64,000 nucleotides of DNA from Xiphophorus maculatus (lineage: Eukaryota; Chordata; Actinopteri; Cyprinodontiformes; Poeciliidae). The DNA lies in NCBI RefSeq assembly GCF_002775205.1, contig NC_036453.1, forward strand, positions 15,189,594-15,253,593, given 5' to 3'. Below, one piece after another: positions 1-11,957 of the stretch. Positions within the stretch are counted from its first letter, which is position 1, and the number at the start of each line of letters is the position of its first letter. Below the pieces are notes generated by a model. The model was not told where the DNA came from. It was given only the letters and a program-made list of their open reading frames with translations, and ran no database searches. Both the position numbers and the translations under genes were made by a program.

Positions 1-3000
1 CCGTAACAAAAGTGTGTTTGATAGGATGTCGGAGTCCTGCTACAATCAGAGCGCATCATGCTAAACCGATCCGCCGCACAAAACCATCCTCCAACGTTTA
101 TCATATCAAGAGTTTTAACAAGAAAGAGAAACACGGAGTACAACCGGTAAAATTGTTGCTTTAAAAGTCACAACAGTTGGGAGTGTACATTTTATATTTA
201 GGGTTTTATGTAACACCGTACTAATAAGCTACATTATTGTTGGTGAATAATATCACAGTGAACACAGATCCTAATCATCCATCACTAGTGGATCTGCTCT
301 TCTCTTCTTCTGCAGCCCCTGGATGAACAGGAACAACTGATGTTTGTTTGTTCTGTAGGATACAATTTCCCTGTAAGGAGAAAAAACATGAAAGTTTTGC
401 TCCTTTTACATTGTTGTTTTTAAGCGCACTTAATAAATTAAAATAAAAGTTGTTCATTTACATTATATTCGTTTGGCTACAAAAAGGAAAGTTATTAATT
501 AGTTATACTCTACAATTCAAAGTAGAATTCAATTTTTAACAAGATCCAAATTTTTTAAAGTTTTTGACCAACCTTAAAGTGTCTTCAGCTCGTGGAGCTG
601 TTTCAAATATCTTACACAACATAAAATTCTTGAAGGTTTCAATAGTTTCATAAGTTCATATTTGCTGATTCTGTTCTTTATCAATCAATATTTATTTATC
701 CTTTTTCTTCGTTTTCCTTCAGCTTGGTTAATCCTACTCATAATAAACACATGACATTTTTACATGGGTAAAAAAATAATTGACTCTTTCCATCTTTAAG
801 ATGACACAAAATTAAAAATAGTTTTAAATCACGGATATAAGGATGAAAAAATACATCTGATGTTGTGATGTTTCTGCTCTATGTGTCCAAAAATATTTCC
901 TAAAGGCTAATAAATTGTTGGAGCAGATGACTGGTTCCCTCCTTGGTCATATGGACCCAACAGTTTTACAGGTCTCAGGTCTCATTCTGTCCTGATAACA
1001 GCCTTGCTCTCAGTGAATACAACTATCATCTTTGTATTTTTCTTTCTAAATCCTCTTTTAACCTTATTTCTTGTCCAGTAGCAGAAACACTGACATTAAG
1101 AAACCACAATCCCTGAATTACCAAACCTTCTTTAACCGCTGAAACGAATAATTATGGAATTGTACGTATTTATTCATATTTTAAAGATATGTACTTTTAG
1201 GACAGCCATCTAGTAAAAACAAGCTGCATGAGCTGGCTAGTACTGTCTAAACCTCAGTCACCATATCTTCTAAAACAGCCACCAGGCAGATCAACAGTTT
1301 GACAAACAGATTGCTTTGTGGAGCACCACCTCACTGGGAGGGTGTGAGGCCAGATATGAAGTCTGGTCTGAGTTTCTGCTAACATGCCAATCAGGTGCAA
1401 GTTGGGCATGTTAAAGTAAGAGAAACCAGATACTCCATTCAAAGCACGATGAAGACCAGCGAGCAAAACATTCAGAGTGGATGTAGTAGAATATCGGAGT
1501 TCAGGAGATACAAGATAGAAGATTTGACTGAATCAAGACATTGCCCAGAAGTTCAGACCGGGAAGCTAACTGGCAAATTGCTAGCTAAGTATGTGGAGCA
1601 GGAAAATAGGTCATATTTACTTTAATTTATGCAAACCAATTCCCTCAAAAAGATTCAATTACTGCAACATATAAAAGACAAGTGTAGTTACACCGTGTGA
1701 TTTTGGCAAACAATATTCTTAAACTCATCCAAAATATTATTCTCCACAAAACTTATTTTATTTTCTGCTTACAGCAGCAGCAATATATTTGCTACATAGA
1801 TTAAAGATTCATGGTCTCATTATTTGACATGGTTGTTCTGTTCAAAACCTTCTGGTTTGCTTGAGCAGAAATGGCGTAGTGTCTGGGCATGTTAAAATGT
1901 TCAACTTTTACCACCCATTGTCACATTTTCTTAAGAAGTACATGTAGAAATGAGGAACATTTACTGAAATGTATCACACTAGCAAGTGTTACAGAAAAAA
2001 AATCTATGAGTTTAAAATTGAAGTGATGAAGGAAATCACAAACTCATAGTCAGCACTGGCTAATCAAGATACCATAAATAATGAAGTAAAATAATTAAAC
2101 TAGGTTTTCTTTAGAGGTATGTTGATAGGTATTTTCCTTTCGAACCTAAATAAAAGAAAGAACCACAGACAACGTATATGAATTTTATGTAGAGCTTTTG
2201 CAAAAGGAGAACGCTCTATCAAAACCTCTCCTCCGATCAGTTCTACAGAGCGTTCTGACCTGTTCTCACAAAAACTCCTGTTTTTTTTGTCAAAGAAGGA
2301 CAGGCAAGGGGGCAGTCAGGAAAAACAACAGAGGTCGTAAAGCTTCTAACCCAAACATCTAACAACCCAGGTCCAGATGTGATATCTGATCAAAGGTCTG
2401 AGCCCGGTTCAAATCTCGGTCAATACTGTCAAGAAAACAATATACGACTGATTAAATTAGGAGGTGTTCTTGCAAAAGGGTTTAAAGTCTGAGAAACTCA
2501 GTGTTATCTATTTCTCGTAAAGTTGAACAGACAGTAGTGACCTCCAGGTCATTTAAAGAAGAGAACACTTTAAACAGAAAATCACTTTAAACAGAAAATC
2601 ACTTTAAACAGAAAATCACTAAGATCTATAGACTTAAGGTGAACTAGAGTAAGAATAAAATGATAATACCAAAAAATCTCTAACATATGTATTTACTATT
2701 GTGCCTGGTCGTACACACACACACACACACACACAGATGGCAAGGATAAATCTAAACGTATCTAGGAAAGGTGACAATCTATGTATTAATCTTGGTACTG
2801 ATGATCACTTATTGTTTTTTGTGCTCTAATTGTACTGTACTTTAATTTGCTCACATGTGCACACACACCCTGGCACACAGATGGCGTGCTGCAGATCCTG
2901 AGAGCTGATAGTAGATGAGCGCGGTGAACAGAGGTTGCGAGGATGAACCTGTGCTGCTTTAAATTGTACCTACCGGATCTTTGTTCAGTCTGGAAAAATA

Positions 3001-3684
3001 ATTTCCAGAGACATAGAGTTTCGTACATGCCATGTGTGATGACCCAGAGGTCATGAGAACCACCCTGAGGGGCTTTTATCCCACCTAACACAGATGGCAG
3101 GGCCCTCTCCCGCTTCATGCAGTGTCTCAGGAAGATATTCTGTTTAAAACCAGAGGTACCTACAACATCCCTAATCTATTTAAATATACCATATTATATA
3201 TATTATTCTTGATTATCTAACACTTATTGTTTTTCATACTTTAATTGTATTATTCTTAAAACTTGGAGGTCAGAAGGAGTTCACCAAAAACAATGTGCTG
3301 CATTGATCAGAATAACAGAAGTAACCGATGGGTGGGGTGAGTGGGGTGAGTTGGACATCCTGTCACCGGATGTGGGGTGGGGTCGGGGGGCACCAGAAAT
3401 TAAAAGCAATTAATGATTAGGGTCATAAATCACTCCCCGATTAAATTTTGACAGAAGGGTGCCTATATAGTTTTTTTTTAACAAGTATTGTTTTTGTTGT
3501 AGCACCTCTGTCACTAAACTGTCAATGTATGATGTCCTGAGGCATCCTTCTGATATAACCTCCAACCCTAACTGGGACGTCACCCTGAGGCGTCCCGAGG
3601 GAGGAGTCTGCACCAGATATGAAGTCTGGTCTGAGTTTCTGTATCGACTCGTCAGAAGAAACCAACAACCTGTGAAGAGCAAAC
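1..3684. other. Gene-free flank upstream of the GIMAP pair
   Basis: AT-rich sequence in which I recognise no coding exon. The open frames are short, lack family similarity and have no flanking splice signals in register. Visible items are a short 18-bp-period tandem run around 2566-2622 (core cactttaaacagaaaat), an AC microsatellite at about 2714-2734, a G-rich stretch near 3330-3390, and a block at about 1350-1380 that repeats part of the GIMAP 5' leader. The last 150 bases before 3685 are probably promoter and 5' leader of the first GIMAP gene. Confidence 0.6.
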
Positions 3685-6595
3685 ATGGCCAGCAAAATGC
3701 CTCGTGAGTACATTTCTAACTTCCAGCCTTTTTCTCTAAATGTTATTTTCAATCTGCTCTGAAACACTGTTGGATCAAACAAACATCATTTACAATGCTG
3801 CTGAACTTTGAATATTTCTGATTTGATTTGTGGTAAAACTGAAAATGTTTGAAGAGTTTTTATGAGACAGGAAAGGTCAACAGATAAAACATTTCTCTGC
3901 CTCTGACATAATTACTGTGGGTCTGTTTGCGACTTGGTTTCGACGTGTTTTTCCATGACCACTGCCTTCCTGTTTCACCAAACTGCTGCAGACAGACTCC
4001 AGTAGTATCAACTTGCTTGGTTGCTTGGGGAGTTTGTGGAAGAAAGCTCAACATTTCTCAGTCTTCCTTTTATGACACTTTGTCTGCGTGCCATAAAATG
4101 ATGAAGGTGGAGCTCAGCTCCTACACACACAGACACTTTACAGTAGATCCTGCCAAACAGGCAGTTCAATGTGCTTTACAATCGGTGCTTTAAGTTGATG
4201 ATTTAAATTAGTTAAAGAGTTTCTGTCTGAAGAAACGAGAGCATCAAGTCATTCACTCCTCCTGGTCAGCAAGGACAGTGGAGAGGAAAAACTCCCCTTT
4301 AACAAGAAGAAACCTCCAACAGAACCAGAACCAGAGAGAAGGACCTCGTTGCAGCAAACAGAAAGGGACCACTGTCAGTCACATACCTTATTTGGAAATG
4401 GGACCATTGCACTCCCGAAGTGAAGGGGGTGGTATTTCCTATATTATCCGCGATCTGCCGTTTTTATTTTCTTTTGAAATCTGTGATATATTTTCACCTT
4501 TAGGAAGGATTTTCATTCTCTTTTCTTTTCTTTTCTTCTCTCTTTTATTTACTTCTGTGCAGCTCACAGTTTTTAACAAATGCTGTAGCTTTCTGTGTAC
4601 TTCTAAACATTTTAACTTTAGACCAAATGTTAAGTTTTAACATTTTAACTCAACAACCTCTACCTAACTAGAGGTTAAACACAAGCTCTAGAAGGGTAAC
4701 CCCAAGATCACTGGGTCTTCTAAAAAGATAGAGTCTCTGAGAACAGTTCTTAAAGATATAGACAGTGTTTTCAGCAAAGTTGAGCTGACTGTCCAGGAAC
4801 GATCCAAGGTATTTAAAATTAGCCACAGTTTCAACAGGTTGGCCATCAAGTGAAACTGGAATCACTTTCAGGTTTTTTTTAATGTAATTTAATTATCTCT
4901 ACTTCCTTAAGAAAATGAAAAGGGATGTTCTTTTGTGAGGGATTTTAAATTTTACGGTTCCAGTAATTCCAGAATTAATAATAAATAATAAAGACTTTAT
5001 GGTATTCTGATTTAGTAATGTAATTATATTAGTTGTGTTACCATCCCCAAGCCACTAGAGGCAGTAGCAGGCCCGAAAAGATGCGACTAAGATTTAGAAG
5101 TATACTGAAAACTACAGAATTTGTTAAAAACTGTGAGCTGCGCTGAAGTAAATAAAAGAAAGAAGTTCAAATACATGCTGGGAGTGAAAATCCTTCCTAA
5201 AGATGAAGATATATGGCAGATTTCAAAAGAAAATATAAACGGGAGGCCACGGATAACATAGGAAATGGCGCCCCCTTTACTTCCGGAGTGCAATGTCCCA
5301 TTTCCAAATAAGGTATGTGACTGACAGTGGCCCGTCCCCGCCCCTTCCTGTTTCCTGTAGTGAGGCGTACTTGGAACCAGAATCTGACCCTGGCTCAGTA
5401 CCAGCGGCCGTCTGCCTCATCAATTGAAATAATTAAAAACATTTCAACATTTTGCTTAATAAGAAAAATGTTATAAAGAAACCCTAAAAATTAAAATATG
5501 GATATTAAATCCAAGTTTAAATTGAGGTTTAAACCTGGCAAAGCAGTGAACTGCAGTGAAAATCAGTGATTGGGTAAGACGGCTTTAAACCTTGGTAAGA
5601 ACGTTTCCAAAGTTTTCAGTCAATAGTTCAACACCCAGTCGTTATCCTCATTATTCATGTGTTGTTCTCCAACAGAACGAAAAGAACCAAACCTCAGGAT
5701 GGTGCTTATTGGGAAAACTGGAGTTGGGAAGAGTGCAGCAGGAAACACCGTCCTGGGGAGGAAACCTTTTGAGTCCAAACTGTCTCCTTCCTCCCTGACG
5801 TCAGTTTGTAAGAAGGAACTGGGAGAGTTTGAGGATCAGACTTTGGCTGTGGTCGACACTCCGGGTCTGTTTGACACCAGCAAACAGGAGACTATTCTGA
5901 CAGAAATAGTCAGATGCATCTCATTTGCTGCTCCTGGTCCTCATGTGTTCCTGGTGGTGATCCAGCCAAACAGATTCACAGAGGAAGAACAGAAGACCAT
6001 CAAAATCATTCAGACGACGTTTGGAGAGAAGGCAGCGTGTTACACCATGGTGCTGTTCACCCATGGAGACGATCTGGAGGAGGAGAACGTCTCCATTGAG
6101 GAATTTATTCAGAAAAGCACACCTCTCCGTGCTTTTGTCAATCAGTGTGGAGGAGGATATCACGTCTTCAACAACAGAAACAAAGATCCGTCTCAGGTCA
6201 GAGAGCTGCTGGAGAAGATCAACAGGATGGCTCAGACACACGGAGGAAGCTACTACACAAACGAGATGCTACAAGAAGCTGAGAGAGCTATTAAAAAAGC
6301 AACTAAGGAAATTCAGGATAAAAATCCAGGTACAGATCCTAATGATGCAAGGAGAAAGGCAGAGGAAGATAACGAGTTTATTAGTAAGTCAGTGAATGTT
6401 GGAGCTGTTATTGGAGGCGTTGGAGGAGTTGCTGTTGGTGCAGGAATCGCTGCCGGGACTAAGACGGGGGCTGTAGTTGGATCTTTTGCCGGTCTGGCTG
6501 GAGCTGCTGTTGGAGCTGGTGTTGGAGCTTGTGTGGGATTAGCAGTGGCAGGTATAGTTGCTGCTGTGGAAAAGGATGCCTGTGTCATACAGTGA
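3685..6595 (+). CDS. GIMAP/AIG1-family GTPase with glycine-rich tail and CaaX box
   Basis: Immune-associated nucleotide-binding GTPase; the family acts on intracellular membranes, mostly in lymphoid cells. Two coding exons are inferred: 3685-3703 (ATG GCC AGC AAA ATG CCT C, donor gtgagt) and 5676-6595 (acceptor caacag). The join keeps frame and gives [19 protein letters not shown], about 312 residues. In order: P-loop GKTGVGKS with the AIG1 extension AAGNT, G3 DTPGLFD, the IMAP conserved box around PGPHVFLVV, a THGDDL G4-like motif, the YHVFNN box, then a lysine-rich helix. Next comes a glycine/alanine-rich hydrophobic stretch of about 55 residues with GxxxG spacing. The protein ends CVIQ, a CaaX prenylation motif. 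An AATAAA lies at 6795-6800. The family is certain; which GIMAP subtype it is cannot be told. The first exon rests on splice phase and position only. Confidence 0.85.
4255..4345 (+). repeat. Common fish dispersed repeat fragment
   Basis: The stretch reading acagtggagaggaaaaactc followed by a 'cccctttaacaagaagaaacctccaacagaacc'-like continuation resembles a dispersed repeat that recurs widely in teleost genomes. Recognition is from memory of the pattern only; no family name is offered. Confidence 0.4.
4370..5331. repeat. Imperfect inverted repeat in the GIMAP intron, about 240-bp arms
   Basis: The left arm (about 4370-4608) begins cactgtcagtcacatacctt. It recurs as its reverse complement in the right arm (about 5092-5331) at roughly 85 percent identity by eye. 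Shared landmarks include ttcttttgaaatct, taggaaggatttt and cagctcacagtttttaacaaat. The 480-bp spacer contains a LINE-like reverse-transcriptase scrap on the minus strand. Either two copies of one dispersed repeat in opposite orientation, or a foldback-type element; no clear target duplication was seen. Confidence 0.7.
4668..4870 (-). mobile_element. LINE reverse-transcriptase remnant
   Basis: Read on the minus strand the translation contains [17 protein letters not shown], followed by a QRLYLFRR stretch. This resembles the conserved 'KYLG...D..L.F/W...T...QRL..LR' segment just after the palm domain of non-LTR reverse transcriptases. It is short and 5'- and 3'-truncated, a fossil fragment inside the GIMAP intron. 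Confidence 0.6.
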
Positions 6596-6600
6596 ATATG

Positions 6601-8035
6601 CTTTAATTATAATTAAAGCCATGTTATCATAAACACATCAAGTTTTTTACTGCTTTTATTATTTCACTAAGCATCTATGTTTAATTTTAGAGAAGTGTCA
6701 CTGATGGTTGATGATGTCATCACTGATGACGTCATCACTGCATGTGGGGATGATAATGTAATTATTGCAACTAAAAGCACGAGTGTGAAACTTTAATAAA
6801 AATGATTTTTGCATATTTGTTGAACCTGTCACCATGTCAAGACATTATAAGGTGAAGCAGATAATCTGTGAAAAGCTCAAACTGTTGCAGTCTGAAGAAA
6901 AGCACCACTCACAACCACAACAACCAATCAGAGACAGAAGGAGGGGCTTAGCGCTGTCAAGCACGCTCATGCACTCACTGCCAAATGTGGCAGGAAAAAC
7001 AGCATCATGCTACAGGAAAACAGTTTATTCAGTTCATTTATGGCTGTGATGAAGCAGAGAGAAAAGGGTAGGATGTGAGCAGCACATACATGATGGTGAT
7101 GGACAGCGATAAGACCCGCCTCCTGGCTCTGATTTGTTGTTTCTAATGTGTATTTCTGACAGCCTGAGAAACGAAGCTTAGGGTTCAGTTTGTTCAGATT
7201 GTCTCATACTTTAACTCTTTCAACAAACGTATAAAAAACATTTTTCATAAAAGTTAAATACTGCTGCTTTAATGGAGGTCCTTGATTTCTGACCAATATG
7301 ATTATATTTTTCATTTTTATGTCTTATTTTTATGTCTTATGAACCAAAAGTTCCCATTTATAAAATAAGCTGAACTCTGTGCATCACTAGTTAATCAGGA
7401 TTTATGTTCATATCTTCATATTCAGTTAACCAGAACAATGAGGCCCATCTGTCAGATTAATAAACATCATTTTTTTTATCTCACAGTTCTATATTAAAAT
7501 TTTTTTTATTATTTCATGTAATATTTTGATTTTAAATGTCATGTTTTTATTGAAAATCATCACAATTCACAGGAATTAAGGCATTAATCCAAACATTGTG
7601 TTTCACTCAGTGATGAAGTTATCAGGATAAAGGAATAAATTAACTTTCAAATAATATTCTGGCTTATTAAATATGGCTGAATCTGGAATTTTTGTAATGA
7701 CTAAATTAACTGATTTCATGTTTCTGTGTAAACTGTATGTTTGTGCCTTGAAGACATTTAACTAGAAAGATTCTATGTACAATAATCTGTGTGAAACATG
7801 TTAATAAAAGCTTTTTTTTCATGTTTTGTAGGAGGAGTCATGTTAGAGGACATGTTATGAAACGCTTCGATCAAACCATCATTTGTGTGTTTTCTTCCTG
7901 CAGCTTCTGTATATGATGCTAATAAAGCAGATCTCACTGAAAGCCAGCGTTGCTTCTTCTTTGAAGCTGGTGTGTGTGTCTGACTGGTGATGAGTGACTG
8001 TCCAGAGAGGATCTGATGAACTCTGCTGTTTTCAG
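6601..8035. other. Intergenic stretch between the GIMAP genes
   Basis: Contains the poly(A) signal of the first GIMAP gene at 6795-6800. No recognisable coding exon. A short tract before 8036 must hold the leader and first exon of the second GIMAP gene, but no ATG-bearing exon with the required phase could be defended. The (gt)-rich bases at about 7970 and the candidate acceptor at 7903 are the only splice-like signals. Confidence 0.5.
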
Positions 8036-8673
8036 GCTCAGACCTCAGACTGGTGCTGGTGGGTCAGGAGCGAGTGGGGAAGAGCTCAGCAGGAAACACC
8101 ATCCTGGGAAAGAAGGAGCTGGACAATCGGTTCAGCTCCGTCCCTGTGACTCTGAGCTCCCAGAAGGTTGAAGGTGAGGTTGAAGGTGGAAGACTGGTGG
8201 TGGTGGTGGACACCCCTGGCCTCTTCAGCACCCAGCTGTCTGCAGAGCAGGTGAAGGAAGAGCTGCTAGCAGCTGTGGAGCTGAGCTCCCCTGGTCCACA
8301 CATCTTCCTCCTCACCCTCCAGCTGGGCAGGTTCACCCCCCAGGAGCAGAAGGGGATGGAAACGCTGCAGAAGATCCTGAGTCCTGAAGTCTCCAAACAC
8401 ACCATGCTGCTGTTCACCTACGGAGACCGTCTGGAAGACACCGACATCCAGCGGTTCATCAGGGAGGATGCCAACCTGATGAAGCTGCTAAAGAGCTGCA
8501 GCGGCCATTACTACGTGTTCAACAACAAGAATATGGAGGACAGGAGCCAGGTCCAGCAGCTGTTGGATAAAATCCAGACAATCTCCCAGGATGGGAGCCT
8601 GATCTACCAGATAGAAGCCAAGTCAGAGGAGTCCATCTTCACTTGGTTAGGGAAGAAGTTCCTTAGACGCTGA
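8036..8673 (+). CDS. Second GIMAP/AIG1-family GTPase (5' end not resolved)
   Basis: A single long exon beginning at an acceptor (ctgttttcag|GC) and ending with TGA at 8671-8673. It encodes about 212 residues in the same frame upstream of the LVGQERVGKSSAGNT P-loop. The domain order matches the neighbour: DTPGLFS, SSPGPHIFLL, FTYGDRL, HYYVFNN. The tail is short and basic (FTWLGKKFLRR), with neither the glycine-rich region nor the CaaX box. Phase at the acceptor needs one base from an upstream exon, which I could not identify, so the start is open. An AATAAA follows at 8761-8766. It is a divergent tandem relative of the 5.7-kb gene, in the same orientation. It could also be a fragment of a multi-domain GIMAP gene. 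Confidence 0.8.
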
Positions 8674-8766
8674 TGGGTGTTTGCCTTAGCATCTCCATCA
8701 GAGGAAGAAAAAGGTTTGACAACATCTGTACAAACAGTAGAAGGAGGTTCTAAATGTTTCAATAAA

Positions 8767-11336
8767 GGCTGTGATGATAAAGTGACTGAAAGTTATTGCT
8801 CTGCTACTGATGAACTGATCTTGATGTTTCCCTGGTCCATCGTCAAATATGTCAGAAACCCTGTGCAACAGTGGCTGTAATATGGCTATGTGTCTTTTAA
8901 GGCTTATAAAATAACCTACTGTTTAAATAACTCTAGATGAAGTCCAGCACTAGCATTTTCCAAACAGCAAGACATATATAAACACAACTCCAACATAATG
9001 ACTTACAGTTACATACTTGAACAAGGTCAGTAAGCTAATATTCAACCAAACCACTGAGAAAAAGATGGAAGAATAAATGTCTAAAAGTAAAACATTATAC
9101 AAGAATAGAACCAGTATTATGATGAAAGATGTCCCAGTTCTGTGTGAACTGAATGCTCAGATATATTTTAGAGGAAATGAAGCCAAAGAAGACCAGAAAA
9201 CTGTGATGCAAACTAAAGAGTAAAGCATGAAATAACCAATAGAATAATACAATATCACAGTCCAGTATGAGGACGTCTCCATTTGGAACCGCTTTAAGTA
9301 TCAATGCTAACACACTGCAGGACAGCTGGGGCTACCGCCAGCAGCTAGCCATAATAAGACACAGTCTCTGCCCAGACACAGTTAAATCATTTAATTAACA
9401 CTTACCTGAGTCATGTTGGAGAATCTAATCTACTAAGTAACGACTACCATACCATACCATACCAACTTTATTTATAAAGCACTTTAAAACAACCACAGCT
9501 GATACAAAGTGCTGTACATCAAAACACAACATAACAATAAAAAAGCATAAAATAAAAACTTACAGTTTAAAAACAAAAACATACAATTTAAAACTAGATC
9601 CTGCTAGAGTTGAAAGCCAAATAAAATAGATGGGTTTTAAGACGAGCTTTAAAAGTGGACAGTGAAGGGGCCTCCCTGACCTGCAAAGGCAAGTTGTTCC
9701 ATAATTTGGGGCCCATGACAGAGAAAGCCCTGTCCCCTCTGAGCTTCCTTCTTGATCTCGGTACCCCCAATAGCAGCTGATCTGCGGACCTAAGAGACCG
9801 ATAAGGTATGTATGGGTGAAGAAGCTCAGAGAGGTAAGCCGTGGCAAGATTATGTAGTGATTTAAAAACAAACATAAGAATTTTAAAATGAATCCTAAAA
9901 TATACAGGCAGCCAGTGAAGTGAGGCCAGGACAGGGGTCACGTGTTCCCTCTTTCGAGTTCCTGTCAGCAGTCGTGCAGCAGCATTCTGTACTAGCTGCA
10001 GACGTGAGAGCAGCGACTGACTAACTCCCAGATAAAGTGCGTTACAGTAATCCAATCGAGTTGAAATAAAAGCATGGATCACTGTTTCAAAATGCTGCCT
10101 GGAAAGAAAAGATTTCACTGACGCCAATCGCCTTAAATGATAAAAGCTGGACTTAACCACCGTTCTGATTTGGCTGCATGACTACCACCAGTTCTTCCCT
10201 AAGGAATGGCAGTCAGTTTCTTGGGAGTCTTTCCTTCGTCGACCTCCTGACTTCAGCATTCCCTTCCTGGAGTTCTGCTCCAACAGGGATGACCTCACAT
10301 GTTTCAGGTCCACTTCGATCATCACAAGCTCTGATGGATGTCTGGACGTTTGGGGAGCAGGTGACTGAGTTTGCTCACGCTTTAGCTGCTGCCCTATTGA
10401 TGCGGATTCATGCAGCTCCTGATCCTGAATCTGTTGTGGCTCAAACGCTGGAGCTTCAGGATTAACTGGTGGCTCTGGAAATGTTTCATTTGTCTCACCC
10501 AGTTCAGTGTTGCTGGTTTCTGTTTGTCTCTATCATATGGATCTTATATTACCTTTATATGTCCTTGTTCACTTCATCATCATAATTTCTGGTTCCAACA
10601 TCATTCACCATTTCCATGGTGTCATATCTTTTTAATATTCCTCATCCTGAGAGTCTGAGCTGCATTGTTCAGTCTGCAGTTTTAAGGGAACTTGTGGCTT
10701 CAGGGTTTTCGTCTATGGCTGAAGGGAACAAGGTAAAACCTCAATTCAAATTTCTTTTTGAGACTCAGTTCTCACTGCATCACAGAGGAAAAGCTAATGA
10801 GCTTTAGAGACTCTTCTGAGTCAAAGTCAACAATCACTTTAAGGTCTTTGAGTCTTACTATTTTACTGACTTACGATGATACAACCTCAACAATACCTTA
10901 ATCTGTGTCACCATGGAGTATGCCCTTCAAAATGATCAATCTCCAGGCATTTGCACCATACTTACTGCCAATTCAACAATAGAAGCCATATTTTTCTCTG
11001 GTCAAAATTACAATGGGTACTTGGTAAACTCTATACAAAGGTTGTTTGAGGAGTAAAAACCTCCTGGCTGGCTCGCCATGTTGGGTAATTGATATCTGGA
11101 GGTTTGCCTGTGGCTGTAGGGACCCAAAGTCAAACTGGGAGACACAGGATCCTCAGAACTAAAACAATCTCCCAGTTACCAGCTGATTTTTACATTTCAT
11201 TGTAATAAGCAATGAAAGCATTATATTGTTATTGTTATGCAACTTAAACAAAAAGCTATATTGCAAATTAAAATAAACTGATAAATAAAAGAACAATAAA
11301 TCAAGTCAGCAGGAAGCAGAATGAAGCATTTTCTGT
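8767..11336. other. Intergenic region between GIMAP and apbb3 3' ends
   Basis: The two neighbouring genes point tail to tail here. The only recognisable item is the LINE fragment at about 9440-10165. The remainder (8.8-9.4 and 10.2-11.3 kb) is AT-rich with no supported gene. Confidence 0.6.
9440..10165 (-). mobile_element. 5'-truncated LINE of the CR1/L2/Rex group
   Basis: The minus strand encodes about 188 residues of the C-terminal part of a non-LTR reverse transcriptase. Signatures are VIHAFISTRLDYCNALY, LQLVQNAAARLLTGT, HWLPVYFRI and GPKLWNNLP. After the stop comes a short 3' region (aaagtgctttataaataaag on the minus strand) and a tail of repeated TATGG units at about 9450-9466. That is the typical 3' structure of this LINE group. 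Only the 3' end of the element is present, as expected for incomplete reverse transcription. The frame is open over 188 codons, so the insertion is fairly young. Confidence 0.85.
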
Positions 11337-11957
11337 TTTATTCAGATTCATTCATACATGACATCATTTCCAGACATAAAGAGCCTCAGCAGCTTATTGC
11401 TTCCTGAAACTTGAAAACTCCTCAACCTGCAGAGGCATCAGCCAATCAGGAGGGAAACCAGGAAATGTGAGACTAGTGTGCGCCCCCTGATGGTCAGCAG
11501 CACTCACTGCAGCTTCAAGGTTTCCATTCAGAAGAAGCTGAAGCAGACAGAGGAGCTGCTGTCTGGAATGGAAAAAAGCTTTCTGCCCTAACTCTACTTT
11601 TCTGCTTTTGAAGGACATTTTAGGGAAATCAGAGGCAGAAATTCTCCTGGACTTTCATCACTCTTCATCAGAGCAGTTCTCTGCTGTTCTATGAAGGAGT
11701 AACTTGGTATTGACAGCTAACATCTGAAAATCCTGAGTCGGTTCAGTTTCTACAGGTTGGTTTGTTCTAAACGAAGGAAGAATTGATCGCTCTGATTGGT
11801 CAGACACCTGCAGACGTTCCTCCTGTTCAGTTCAGTAGCAGCAACAGGTGAGACAGGAACCCAGCTGCTCCTCAGGTGGGTCTCGCCTCAGGTGTTGCCA
11901 GTTCAGACGCTGATGTCATCGCAGTCCAGTCGGACCAGCGGCGTATGGCGGCCATCA
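11337..11957 (-). other. apbb3: Probable 3' UTR of apbb3
   Basis: Minus-strand AATAAA (TTTATT at 11337-11342 on the plus strand) lies about 620 bases beyond the apbb3 stop codon. No other gene is seen in the stretch, so it is most simply the 3' untranslated region. A CTCF-like ccccctgatgg motif lies near 11480. Confidence 0.5.

Noticed and set aside
2395-2425. tRNA B-box-like ggttcaaatc
   Set aside because: No A box or cloverleaf at suitable distance and no SINE body.
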